From the NCBI GenBank assembly GCA_021845835.1, contig JAJZVE010000040.1:1-14527 (forward strand): a stretch of 14,527 nucleotides of DNA. The letters run 5' to 3'. This document shows positions 1 to 6,585 of the stretch, in pieces (the first letter of the stretch is position 1; the number at the start of each line of letters is the position of its first letter). The position numbers and the translations under genes are program-made. Source of the stretch: Pseudomonadota bacterium (lineage in GTDB: Bacteria; Pseudomonadota; Alphaproteobacteria; Acetobacterales; Acetobacteraceae). The notes beneath the pieces were generated by a model, which did not search any database, was not told the DNA's origin, and saw only the letters and a list, made by a program, of their open reading frames with translations.

Positions 1-63
1 TCCGATCTCTATCTGCGCCGTGACCAGTTCTGGGGCAGCTTCACCGGCGAGGCGGTGAACTGA
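1..63 (+). CDS. 3' end of an unidentified protein (partial)
   Basis: An open frame enters from the left edge and ends at TGA 61-63. The 20 visible residues begin SDLYLRRDQFWG and end with TGEAVN. This is too little to name a family. The gene ends only 4 bases before the GTG start of the split nitrile hydratase beta gene, so it probably belongs to the same transcript and could be a partner such as a metallochaperone, an amidase or a transporter. That is inference from position only. Confidence 0.5.
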   Translation, partial: SDLYLRRDQFWGSFTGEAVN

Positions 64-67
64 GGCC

Positions 68-439
68 GTGACGCCGGCCGCCCCCGCAGCTATCCTGCGC
101 GGCATGGGAGAAAACACGACCGCACCGCTGCCGGAGGACCGGCCGCGCGCCATGCACGATCTGGGCGGCGTCAGCCGCTTCCTGTGCGAACCGGTGGACA
201 CCGCCCCGCACGCGCTGACCGAATTCGACCGCACGGTCGATGCGCTGCGCCAGGTGCTCGGCATCAAGGGCGTGATGAGCGTGGACGAGCTGCGCCGCGG
301 CATCGAGGCGCTGCCGGAGCACGAGTATTTCGCATTGTCCTACTACCGGCGCTGGATCCGGGCCATTTCTGCAACCATGTTGCGTAAAGGCGTGTTCAGC
401 GAGGCCGAGCTGCGCGAGGCGCTGGAGGACACGGCATGA
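68..439 (+). CDS. Nitrile hydratase / thiocyanate hydrolase-like beta subunit, N-terminal half
   Basis: This 123-residue protein matches only the N-terminal half of a nitrile hydratase beta subunit. It has the family opening MHDLGGVSRF at residues 29-38 and the helix SYYRRWIRAISATMLRKGVF at about 91-110. The arginine in YYRRW corresponds to the family arginine that contacts the oxidised metal-ligand cysteines. The protein stops where a normal beta subunit (over 200 residues) continues, and the missing half is the next gene (ATGA overlap at 436-439). Thiocyanate hydrolase and toyocamycin nitrile hydratase have this kind of three-subunit layout. It should bind the alpha subunit in a cytoplasmic complex. 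The start is uncertain: GTG 68, ATG 104 and ATG 152 are all possible, and ATG 152 would begin exactly at MHDLGG. The longer form resembles the extended N-terminus of thiocyanate hydrolase beta. Confidence 0.85.
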   Translation: MTPAAPAAILRGMGENTTAPLPEDRPRAMHDLGGVSRFLCEPVDTAPHALTEFDRTVDALRQVLGIKGVMSVDELRRGIEALPEHEYFALSYYRRWIRAISATMLRKGVFSEAELREALEDTA

Positions 440-717
440 CGCTCGCCGGGGGAACGCGGGTGCGGGTGCGCGACGACTGGCCGGAGACGCGCGGCCCCTG
501 CCACATCCGCACGCCGCACTACCTGCGCGGCCGCACCGGACGGGTGGTGCGGCATCTCGGCGACTTTCCCAACCCCGAGGACCTTGCCTTCGCCCGCCCG
601 GCGGCGCGGCGCCCGCTGTATCACGTCCGCTTCGACCAGCCTGCCATCTGGCACCAGGGCCGGCCGGGCGACACCGTGCTGGTGGAGCTGTTCGGGCACT
701 GGCTGGAGGAGGTCTGA
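436..717 (+). CDS. Nitrile hydratase / thiocyanate hydrolase-like subunit, beta C-terminal half
   Basis: This 93-residue protein corresponds to the C-terminal, SH3-like barrel half of a nitrile hydratase beta subunit, or to the small alpha subunit of thiocyanate hydrolase. Visible family features are GTRVRVRDDWP near residue 6, CHIRTPHYLRGRTG at about 22-35 (the family HTRxPxYxRGxxG motif), LYHVRF at about 61-66 and the ending VELFGHWLEEV. It overlaps the preceding gene by ATGA (436-439), and the alpha gene starts 2 bases after its stop. The three proteins are therefore almost certainly translated together as one enzyme. The split lies at the natural boundary between the helical N-half and the barrel C-half, so I read it as a true subunit split and not a frameshift: the downstream part has its own ATG. 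Confidence 0.87.
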   Translation: MTLAGGTRVRVRDDWPETRGPCHIRTPHYLRGRTGRVVRHLGDFPNPEDLAFARPAARRPLYHVRFDQPAIWHQGRPGDTVLVELFGHWLEEV

Positions 718-719
718 CC

Positions 720-1292
720 GTGGCGCAGGACGCGGACGAACGCCTGCTGCGCGCCGTCACTGACCTGCTGGCGCGCAAGGGCATCACCTCGGCGGACGAG
801 ATCGCCGGGCAGATGCGCCTGACCGACGCCGCCTCGCCCGGCCAGGGCGCGCGCATGGTGGCGCGGGCGTGGTGTGATCCCGAGTACAAGGCGCTGCTGC
901 TGGCGGACGGCACGCGGGCGGCGGAGTCGCTTGGCATCCCGATGCGCGGCGCGCCGCCGCTCGGCGTGCTGGAGAACACGGAGGCGCTGCATCACCTGGT
1001 CGTCTGTACGCTGTGCAGCTGCTATCCGCGCGCGGTGCTGGGCTATCCGCCGTTCTGGTTCAAGTCCGCCGCCTACCGCGCCCGTGCCGTGCGCGACCCG
1101 CGCGGGCTGCTGGCGGAATTCGGCACCGTGCTGCCCGACGCGGTGCGCGTGCAGGTGGTGGACAGCACCGCGGACTACCGCTGGATGGTGCTGCCGTTGC
1201 GCCCCGCCGGCACCGATGGCTGGGACGAGGCGCGGCTCGCCGCGATCGTGCGCGAGGGCGACATGATCGGCGTGACGCGGGTCGCGCCCTGA
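720..1292 (+). CDS. Cobalt-type nitrile hydratase / thiocyanate hydrolase-like alpha (catalytic) subunit
   Basis: This 190-residue protein starts at GTG and carries the metal claw VCTLCSCY. Cys96, Cys99, Ser100 and Cys101 would bind the metal, with two cysteines expected to be oxidised after translation. Thr at the second claw position and Tyr after it point to cobalt rather than iron. Other family stretches are MVARAWCDPEYKALLLADGT (about 46-65), AYRARAVRDPRGLLAEFG, and RPAGTDGW followed by MIGV near the end. The family hydrates nitriles to amides or hydrolyses thiocyanate to carbonyl sulfide and ammonia. After the claw comes YPR, as in thiocyanate hydrolase gamma, whereas ordinary nitrile hydratases have YPW; the rest (VLGYPPFWFKS) reads more like nitrile hydratase. 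The substrate cannot be fixed from sequence alone. No metallochaperone gene is visible in the window. Confidence 0.93.
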   Translation: MAQDADERLLRAVTDLLARKGITSADEIAGQMRLTDAASPGQGARMVARAWCDPEYKALLLADGTRAAESLGIPMRGAPPLGVLENTEALHHLVVCTLCSCYPRAVLGYPPFWFKSAAYRARAVRDPRGLLAEFGTVLPDAVRVQVVDSTADYRWMVLPLRPAGTDGWDEARLAAIVREGDMIGVTRVAP

Positions 1293-3043
1293 TCCGCGCG
1301 CTGTTTGCGCTGGCGCTGCTGCTGCTGGCGGCGGCGGCGGCGGCGGCCCGCGCGGCGTCGCCGCCGGCGGTCGAGGGCACGCGGTTCATGGTGGTCTCTG
1401 CGCACCGCCTCGCCTCCGAAGCGGGGGCGGCGGTGCTGCGCGCGGGCGGCAACGCGGTCGATGCGGCGGTCGCGGTCGGCTATGCGCTCGCGGTGGTCGA
1501 TCCGTGCTGCGGCAATATCGGCGGCGGCGGGTTCCTGACGCTGCACCTGGCCGACGGCCGCGACATCTTCCTCAACTTCCGCGAAACCGCACCGGGCGCC
1601 GCGACCGCGGGCATGTATCTCGATGCGCAGGGCAACGTCATCCCCGGCGCCAGCCTGTCCGGCTGGCGCGCGGTGGCGGTGCCGGGCACCGTGCTCGGCC
1701 TGGACACCGCGCTGCGGCGCTTCGGCACCCTGCCGCGCGCGCGCGTCATGGCGGCGGCCATTGACCTCGCGCGCGACGGGTTCGTGCTCGGGGCCGGCGG
1801 CGCCGATCTGCTGGCGCGCGCGGCCGACCGGCTGCGCGCCGACCCGCAGGCGGCGCGCGTGTTCTTCCGCCCGGACGGCGCCGTGCTGCGGCAGGGCGAC
1901 CGGCTGGTCCAGCCGGCGCTCGCCGACACGCTCGCCGCCATCGCCGCAGCAGGGCCGGATGCCTTCTATCGCGGCCGTATCCCGCAGGCGGCCGCCGCCG
2001 CCGCGGCGGCCGGCGGCGGCATCCTCGCCGCAGCGGATTTCGCCCGCTACACGGTGACGGAGGGGGCGCCGGTGCGCTGCAGCTTTCGCGGCTGGCTGTT
2101 CCTCTCCGCCGCCCCGCCGTCCTCCGGCGGCGTGACGCTGTGCGAGATCCTCGACATCCTCGACGGCTACGACCTCGGCGCGATGGGGTTGCATTCGGCG
2201 CAGACGGTGCATGTGATGTCCGAGGCCATGCGGCAGGCCTATCTCGACCGCAACACCGAACTCGGCGATCCCGCCTTCGTGCGCAACCCGGTCGGCCGGC
2301 TGCTGTCGCCGCGCTACGCGGCCGCCCTGCGCGCGCGGATCGGCCCGCGCGCCACGCCCTCGCGCGCGCTCACGCCCGGCACGCCGCCGCACGAGCGGGC
2401 CGAGACCACGCACTTCTCCGTGCTCGACGCGGCCGGGAATGCGGCGTCCGTGACCTACACCATCAACGGCGCGTTCGGCGCCGGCGTGATGGCGCCCGGT
2501 GCGGGGTTCCTGCTCAACGACGAGATGGACGATTTCACCGTCAGGCCCGGTGCCGCCAACATGTTCGGGCTGGCGCAGGGGGCCGCGAACGCGATCGCGC
2601 CGGGCAAGCGCCCGCTCTCCTCGATGGCGCCGACCATCGTGATGCGCAATGGCCAGGTGGCGCTGGTGCTCGGCTCGCCCGGCGGCGCGCGCATCATCAC
2701 GACGGTGCTGGAGACCGCGCTGAACATGATCGTGTTCGGACTGCCGCCGCAGGCTGCGGTGGACGCGCCGCGCTTCCACCAGCAATGGCTGCCGGACGAG
2801 ATCTTCGCCGAGCCGGGGACGCTTTCGCCGGACACGGCGGCGGCGCTGCGCGGGATGGGCTATGCGATCGACACGCAAGCGCCCTGGGGCGCGGCGGAAC
2901 TGATCGCGCTGGGCAACGCCTTCGCTGCGGCCGGGCCGCCGTCGTCCGGCAATGATGCGGCGGTCGGCGCGCGCCTGCGGCCGGGCCGGCTTTACGGCGC
3001 GAGCGATCCGCGCCGCCCGGAGGGGGCAGCGGTCGGGGAATAG
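1289..3043 (+). CDS. ggt: Gamma-glutamyltransferase (secreted), probable CTG start
   Basis: This N-terminal nucleophile hydrolase moves or hydrolyses gamma-glutamyl groups from glutathione and similar peptides in the periplasm. With the chosen start the precursor is 584 residues, normal for the family. Visible features are a signal peptide (IRALFALALLLL plus an alanine run, likely cut after ARA), AGGNAVDAAVAVGYAL, FRETAP with glutamate-binding Arg98, and the autocleavage and nucleophile site ETTHFSV at Thr373. PLSSM (442-446), GSPGG (462-466), APRFHHQWLPDE and LYGASDPR follow. The residue before the nucleophile is Glu, whereas E. coli has Gln. There is no in-frame ATG, GTG or TTG between GTG 1013, deep inside the previous gene, and ATG 1388, which would remove the signal peptide. 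CTG 1289 overlaps the upstream TGA as CTGA and gives a perfect signal peptide; CTG 1301 is a second choice. Function is firm, the start is inferred. Confidence 0.93.
   Translation: MIRALFALALLLLAAAAAAARAASPPAVEGTRFMVVSAHRLASEAGAAVLRAGGNAVDAAVAVGYALAVVDPCCGNIGGGGFLTLHLADGRDIFLNFRETAPGAATAGMYLDAQGNVIPGASLSGWRAVAVPGTVLGLDTALRRFGTLPRARVMAAAIDLARDGFVLGAGGADLLARAADRLRADPQAARVFFRPDGAVLRQGDRLVQPALADTLAAIAAAGPDAFYRGRIPQAAAAAAAAGGGILAAADFARYTVTEGAPVRCSFRGWLFLSAAPPSSGGVTLCEILDILDGYDLGAMGLHSAQTVHVMSEAMRQAYLDRNTELGDPAFVRNPVGRLLSPRYAAALRARIGPRATPSRALTPGTPPHERAETTHFSVLDAAGNAASVTYTINGAFGAGVMAPGAGFLLNDEMDDFTVRPGAANMFGLAQGAANAIAPGKRPLSSMAPTIVMRNGQVALVLGSPGGARIITTVLETALNMIVFGLPPQAAVDAPRFHQQWLPDEIFAEPGTLSPDTAAALRGMGYAIDTQAPWGAAELIALGNAFAAAGPPSSGNDAAVGARLRPGRLYGASDPRRPEGAAVGE
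1316..1345 (+). repeat. Trinucleotide tract (CTG)4(GCG)6 in the ggt signal peptide
   Basis: Four CTG codons (1316-1327) run directly into six GCG codons (1328-1345). They encode the Leu-Ala core of the signal peptide of the gamma-glutamyltransferase. Slippage here would change the core length in whole codons without breaking the frame. Confidence 0.8.
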
Positions 3044-3136
3044 GTGCCACGATCAGCAGGCGCCGCCGCCAGGCGGACTTGCCCGGCTGCGCGGTACGGG
3101 CGATACCAGACGCAGCCGCAGCCCCGGAGAGACCGC

Positions 3137-3799
3137 ATGATCCGCTTCGTTCTCGCCGCCTTGCTCGCACTGCTGCCGCTGGCGGCACGGGCGCAGACCG
3201 AGCAGCAGGCGCTGGTCGATCGCGCCACCCTGACGGTGCAGGAGATGTTTTCCGCGCAGAATGCCGGCGACCTGCTGTCGCTGCTGCGCCAGTCCAAGGG
3301 CGCGCTGGTCTGCCCGCGCGTGTTCAAGGCCGGCTTCATCCTCGGCGGCTCGGGCGGCGGCTGCGTGCTGCTCTCGCGCGGGCCGTCCGGCTGGAGCAGC
3401 CCGGCCTTCTACAATATCGGCAGCGGCAGCTTCGGCCTGCAGGCGGGCGTGCAGGACAGCCAGATCGTGTTCATGATCCTTACCGAGCGCGGGCTGCGCG
3501 CGATCCTGGACAGCCAGTTCAAGATCGGCGCCGATGCCTCGATCGCGGTCGCCACCGTCGGCGCCGGCGTCGAGGGCTCGACCACGGCGGCCCTGCGCGC
3601 CGATATCGTCGCCTTCGCCAAGACGCGCGGCCTGTTCGCCGGGATTTCCGTCCAGGGCAGCATCATTTCCTCGGATAGCGGCTGGGACAAGGCGTATTAC
3701 GGCCAGCCGCTGGCGGCGCAGCAGATCGTGCTGCAGGGCGCGGGCAACAATCCCGGCACCCAGCCGCTGCGCGAGATGCTGCAGAAGTTCAGCGGCTAG
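3137..3799 (+). CDS. Secreted SYLF-domain (Ysc84-like lipid-binding) protein
   Basis: This 220-residue protein has a clear signal peptide ([19 protein letters not shown], likely cut before QTEQQ) and then one SYLF/Ysc84 domain through to the end. Visible domain features are [50 protein letters not shown], a central [17 protein letters not shown] and the closing [12 protein letters not shown], with AYYG downstream. Bacterial members are exported proteins thought to bind lipid, but their role is not settled. The start is supported by GGAGAG at 3126-3131, 5 bases before ATG. It lies 93 bases after ggt, where a weak promoter can be read (TTGCCC 3079-3084, 17 bases, GATACC 3102-3107), so it may have its own transcription. 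The next gene starts 4 bases after its stop. Confidence 0.88.
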   Translation: MIRFVLAALLALLPLAARAQTEQQALVDRATLTVQEMFSAQNAGDLLSLLRQSKGALVCPRVFKAGFILGGSGGGCVLLSRGPSGWSSPAFYNIGSGSFGLQAGVQDSQIVFMILTERGLRAILDSQFKIGADASIAVATVGAGVEGSTTAALRADIVAFAKTRGLFAGISVQGSIISSDSGWDKAYYGQPLAAQQIVLQGAGNNPGTQPLREMLQKFSG

Positions 3800-3803
3800 C
3801 CCG

Positions 3804-4298
3804 ATGGCCGACGGCGTCCCGTTCTGGCAGGCCAGGCGGCTGTCGGAGATGACGCGCGCCGAATGGGAATCGCTCTGCGACGGCTGCGGACGCTGCTGCC
3901 TGCACAAGCTGCGCAGCGACGACACCGGTGCGCTGTCGTTCACCAACGTTGCCTGCCGGCTGCTCGATCTCGATAGCTGCCGCTGCAGCGATTACGCGGC
4001 GCGGCGTCGCCGCGTGCCGGACTGCGTGCAGCTGTCGCCGGCGACATTGCGCGAGATCGACTGGCTGCCGCCGTCCTGCGCCTATCGCCGGCTCGCTGAG
4101 GGGCGGGGGCTGGCGTGGTGGCACCCGCTGGTCTCCGGCGATCCGGAGACGGTGCATGCGGCGGGCATTTCGGTGCGCGGGCGGGCGGTGAGCGAGAAGC
4201 GAGCCGGCCCGCTGGACCACCATATCGTCGCATGGCCGGGCCGCCCGCCGCGCGCCCGCGCCCGCCCCGAAGCGGCAGAAAAGGAGACGCAGGCATGA
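3804..4298 (+). CDS. YcgN / UPF0260-family cysteine-cluster protein
   Basis: This 164-residue cytoplasmic protein follows the UPF0260 (YcgN) pattern almost end to end: FW at 7-8, [19 protein letters not shown] at about 15-33, then [44 protein letters not shown] and AGISVRGR. Nine cysteines (25, 28, 31, 32, 51, 59, 61, 74, 92) include the CxxCxxCC group shared with the YkgJ family, which is predicted to bind zinc or iron. The biochemical role is unknown. It carries about 15 extra Arg/Pro/Glu-rich residues after the usual HIVAWP ending. Its stop overlaps the start of the next gene (ATGATG at 4295-4300), so the two are translationally coupled. Confidence 0.92.
   Translation: MADGVPFWQARRLSEMTRAEWESLCDGCGRCCLHKLRSDDTGALSFTNVACRLLDLDSCRCSDYAARRRRVPDCVQLSPATLREIDWLPPSCAYRRLAEGRGLAWWHPLVSGDPETVHAAGISVRGRAVSEKRAGPLDHHIVAWPGRPPRARARPEAAEKETQA
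4282..4286 (+). promoter_or_regulatory. Ribosome binding site of the DapA-family gene
   Basis: AGGAG inside the end of the YcgN-family gene lies 8 bases before ATG 4295. It supports a start at 4295 (or the adjacent ATG 4298) over starts further upstream in the long open frame. Confidence 0.7.
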
Positions 4299-5218
4299 TG
4301 CGCGACGCGCTCTATGGCGGCGTGAACGCTGCGGTGCTGACGCCGATGCGTGACGACCTCTCGATCGATCTCGACCGCATGGCGGCGCATTGCCGCTGGC
4401 TGCTGGAAAACGGCTGCAACGGCCTCGCTGTCCTCGGCACCACCGGCGAGGCGAACAGCCTCGGGGTCGCCGAGCGGATCGCGGTGATGGAAGGACTGGT
4501 GGCGCGCGGCATCCCGGCGCGCGTGCTGCTGCCGGGCACCGGCACGACGGCGATCCCCGACACGGCGCTGCTGACCACGCGCGCGGCCGAACTCGGCTGC
4601 CGCGGCGCGCTGCTGCTGCCGCCGTTCTTCTACAAGAACCCGTCGGAGGACGGGCTGTTCGCCTACTACAGCGAGGTGGTGCGTCGCGTGCCCGTCGGGA
4701 TCGCGCTGTATTTCTACCATTTCCCGGCGCAGTCGGCGGTGCCGATCACCACCTCGCTGATCGCGCGGCTGCTGCACGCGCATCCCGGCCGCTTCAAGGG
4801 CGTGAAGGATTCCAGCGGCGATTTCGCCAACACCGCGGCCTACGTCCGGCAGTTCGCGCGCGACGGGTTCGAGGTCTATTGCGGCGACGACGGGGCGCTG
4901 CACGCGCTGCTGCAGGAAGGCGGCGCCGGCTGCATCACCGCGGCGACCAATGTCGGCAGCGCGGTCAGCGCCACGGTCTATGCCAACTGGGATCGCGCCG
5001 TGGGCGCGGAGGCGCAGGCGACGCTGGCGGCGATCCGCAAGGCGGTCACCTCGGTCGCGCTGATCCCGGCGCTGAAATCGCTGATGGCGCGCCACACCGG
5101 CGATGCGGCGTGGCGCAACATCCGTCCGCCGCACGGCAAGCTGGATGCGGCGGCGGAGGCGAAGCTGTTCGCGGCGTTCGATGCGGCGGGGGTGCAGTTG
5201 AAGCCGGTCGCCGCCTGA
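4295..5218 (+). CDS. Dihydrodipicolinate synthase (DapA)-superfamily lyase/aldolase
   Basis: This 307-residue TIM-barrel protein belongs to the class I aldolase family of DapA, N-acetylneuraminate lyase and 2-keto-3-deoxy sugar-acid aldolases. Visible motifs are LTPMRDD near the N-terminus, the carboxylate-binding loop GTTGE (48-52), the catalytic tyrosine region YFYHFPAQS (Tyr141) and the Schiff-base lysine in GVKDSSGDF (Lys171). The barrel then continues through [24 protein letters not shown]. The pyruvate-binding core is intact. YHFP replaces the YNVP typical of true DapA, so I expect an aldolase or lyase acting on another 2-keto acid and not the lysine-pathway enzyme. It is coupled to the YcgN-family gene by overlap, and an (R)-transaminase-like gene begins 59 bases downstream. 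The specific substrate is not readable. Confidence 0.9.
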   Translation: MMRDALYGGVNAAVLTPMRDDLSIDLDRMAAHCRWLLENGCNGLAVLGTTGEANSLGVAERIAVMEGLVARGIPARVLLPGTGTTAIPDTALLTTRAAELGCRGALLLPPFFYKNPSEDGLFAYYSEVVRRVPVGIALYFYHFPAQSAVPITTSLIARLLHAHPGRFKGVKDSSGDFANTAAYVRQFARDGFEVYCGDDGALHALLQEGGAGCITAATNVGSAVSATVYANWDRAVGAEAQATLAAIRKAVTSVALIPALKSLMARHTGDAAWRNIRPPHGKLDAAAEAKLFAAFDAAGVQLKPVAA

Positions 5219-5267
5219 CGGCGGCTGTTGCCTGCACACGCCCGCCGGCCACGTCGCGGACACACGG

Positions 5268-5272
5268 GGAGG
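5268..5272 (+). promoter_or_regulatory. Ribosome binding site fixing the GTG start of the transaminase
   Basis: GGAGG, inside a GGGGAGGG stretch, lies 5 bases before GTG 5278. The frame stays open far upstream through the DapA-family gene, so this site decides the start. The resulting N-terminus (MEADFSAGAAYLDGRF) matches where the family begins. Confidence 0.8.
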
Positions 5273-5277
5273 GACAG

Positions 5278-6210
5278 GTGGAAGCGGATTTTTCGGCCGG
5301 TGCGGCGTATCTCGACGGACGGTTCATACCCCTCGGGCAGGCGCTGATTCCGATCACGGACTGGGGCTACAGGCGTTCCGATGCGACCTATGACGTGGTC
5401 GGCGTCCGGGGCGGGGCCTTCTTCCGCCTCGACGATCACGTCGCGCGGTTCCGCCGGTCGATGACCGCGCTGCGCCTGTCGCCGCCGGAAACCGACGCGC
5501 AGATTCGCGACATCCTGACGCACTGCGTGCGGCTGTCCGGCCTTCGCGAGGCCTATGTCGCGGTCGATTGCCTGCGCGGCCGTCCCAGGGCCGGTGAACC
5601 GTACCACCCCGCGCATGCGCGGAACTACCTGGCGGCCTTCGCCATCCCCTGGGTGTGGCTGATTCCCCCCGACATCCAGGCGCGCGGCGCGCACCTGATC
5701 ATCGCATCGCCGCAGCGGATACCGCCCGCCTCGCTGGACCCGACCGTCAAGAACTTCCATTGGGCCGATCTGACGCGCGGCCTGTTCGAGGCCCGCGACG
5801 CCGGCGCCGACACCTGCGTCCTGCTCGACGGCGACGGCTACGTGACCGAGGGGCCGGGCTTCAACGTGTTTGCCGTCCGGGACGGCGCGGTGGCGACGCC
5901 GGACCGCGGCGCCCTGGAAGGGATCACCCGCCGGTCGGTGATGGAGCTGTGCGCGGACAGCGGCCTGCGATGCGCGGCGACCCGTCTCACCGCCGACGAT
6001 CTGCGCGACGCGGACGAGATTTTCATCGCCACCACCGCGGGCGGCATCATGCCGGCGTCGCGGATCGACGGGCGCATCCTGGGCAACGACCGGCCGGGGC
6101 CGATCTCGATGCGGCTGCACGACCTGTTCTGGAAGAAGCGCGCCGAAGGCTGGCACGCCACGGCGATCGACTACGGCGCCGAGGCGCCGCGCGTCGCCGC
6201 GGCGGGGTAG
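5278..6210 (+). CDS. Fold-type IV PLP aminotransferase, (R)-selective amine transaminase-like
   Basis: This 310-residue enzyme belongs to class IV aminotransferases (branched-chain, D-amino acid and (R)-amine transaminases). Visible features are AYLDGRFIP, SDATYDVV (34-41), the phosphate-binding arginine in FFRLDDH (Arg50), the PLP lysine in DPTVKNFHWADL (Lys158), the cofactor glutamate in TEGPGFNVF (Glu191), TPDRGALEGITRRSV and ATTAGGIMP (251-259). DPTVKN-x-x-W, TEGxGFN and TTAGGIMP together are the pattern of fungal and mycobacterial (R)-amine transaminases, more than of BCAT or D-amino acid transaminase. By eye alignment, two residues differ from the Aspergillus enzyme as I remember it: its pocket His55 (HSDLTYDV) is Arg33 here, and its Glu117 is Ala95. 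The substrate may therefore be a keto acid or a different amine. It is likely co-transcribed with the aldolase gene, and a strong hairpin follows. Confidence 0.9.
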   Translation: MEADFSAGAAYLDGRFIPLGQALIPITDWGYRRSDATYDVVGVRGGAFFRLDDHVARFRRSMTALRLSPPETDAQIRDILTHCVRLSGLREAYVAVDCLRGRPRAGEPYHPAHARNYLAAFAIPWVWLIPPDIQARGAHLIIASPQRIPPASLDPTVKNFHWADLTRGLFEARDAGADTCVLLDGDGYVTEGPGFNVFAVRDGAVATPDRGALEGITRRSVMELCADSGLRCAATRLTADDLRDADEIFIATTAGGIMPASRIDGRILGNDRPGPISMRLHDLFWKKRAEGWHATAIDYGAEAPRVAAAG

Positions 6211-6223
6211 TGGCCGGACGTTC

Positions 6224-6258
6224 GCTCCCTTTCCGTCCCCAAGGGATGGAGAGGGAGC
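6224..6258 (+). terminator. Strong 16-bp hairpin after the transaminase gene
   Basis: GCTCCCTTTCCGTCCC (6224-6239) and GGGATGGAGAGGGAGC (6243-6258) pair along all 16 bases, with two G-U wobbles, around the loop CAA. It starts 13 bases after the transaminase stop. No T-tract follows on either strand, so it may be an RNA-protecting 3' end or a terminator that does not need T's. Transcription of tRNA-Tyr runs toward it from the other side. Confidence 0.6.
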
Positions 6259-6393
6259 CGAGCGCGTGATCGCCCAGGAATAGAATATCCACCCGTATTG
6301 CGATGCGTTGTCCGCCGCGCGCTGCGGCAGGCGTCCGTCCGGTCGTGCCGCTCAGGTCCGACAAGGCGCCGGGTCGGCGACGGCATCCGCGAT

Positions 6394-6479
6394 TGGTGGA
6401 GGGGGTTGGATTCGAACCAACGTAGGCGTGCGCCAACGGATTTACAGTCCGTCCCCTTTAGCCACTCGGGCACCCCTCC
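6394..6479 (-). tRNA. tRNA-Tyr (anticodon GTA)
   Basis: Read on the minus strand, an 86-base tRNA starts GGAGGGG at 6479 and ends CCCCTCC-A-CCA at 6394, with CCA encoded. The acceptor stem pairs 7 of 7. The anticodon arm is ACGGA-CTGTAAA-TCCGT, with GTA at 6445-6443. The T arm GTTGG-TTCGAAT-CCAAC pairs 5 of 5. The long variable arm (around GGCGCACGCC) is what is expected of tRNA-Tyr. It is divergent from the methyltransferase gene. Confidence 0.97.
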
Positions 6480-6500
6480 GGGCCGCATCGGCAGGCTGCG

Positions 6501-6527
6501 ACTATCGCCAACGTCGGGTGCTGTCAA
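6501..6527 (-). promoter_or_regulatory. Promoter of tRNA-Tyr
   Basis: On the minus strand, a perfect TTGACA (6527-6522) is followed after 15 bases by GATAGT (6506-6501, 4 of 6 to consensus). The predicted transcription start falls about 14 bases before the tRNA. The spacer is a little short for sigma-70, but the position and the perfect -35 make it convincing. Confidence 0.6.
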
Positions 6528-6548
6528 ACCGGGCGCGCAGGGCACGAA

Positions 6549-6577
6549 TTGTCGTCGCGCAACGGTGCCGCTATACC
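6549..6577 (+). promoter_or_regulatory. Candidate promoter of the methyltransferase gene (near-leaderless)
   Basis: TTGTCG (6549-6554), a 17-base spacer and TATACC (6572-6577) form a sigma-70-like pair, with 4 of 6 matches in each box. Transcription would begin at about 6584-6585, one or two bases before ATG 6586. No Shine-Dalgarno sequence precedes that ATG. Confidence 0.45.
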
Positions 6578-6585
6578 GCCGAGCC

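Noticed and set aside
436..439. Possible frameshift splitting a normal nitrile hydratase beta gene
   Set aside because: The downstream half has its own ATG in an ATGA overlap, and the break lies at the domain boundary known from three-subunit relatives.
1175..2878. 567-residue minus-strand frame opposite ggt
   Set aside because: It is Arg/His/Gly-rich with no domain pattern, and the + strand carries a full gamma-glutamyltransferase. This is a typical shadow frame in GC-rich DNA.
6298..6585. N-terminal extension of the methyltransferase frame, and opposite-strand frames, reading through the tRNA
   Set aside because: The stretch GLDSNQRRRAPTDLQSV and its neighbours are the translated antisense of tRNA-Tyr, a well-known spurious peptide. 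The gene begins at ATG 6586.
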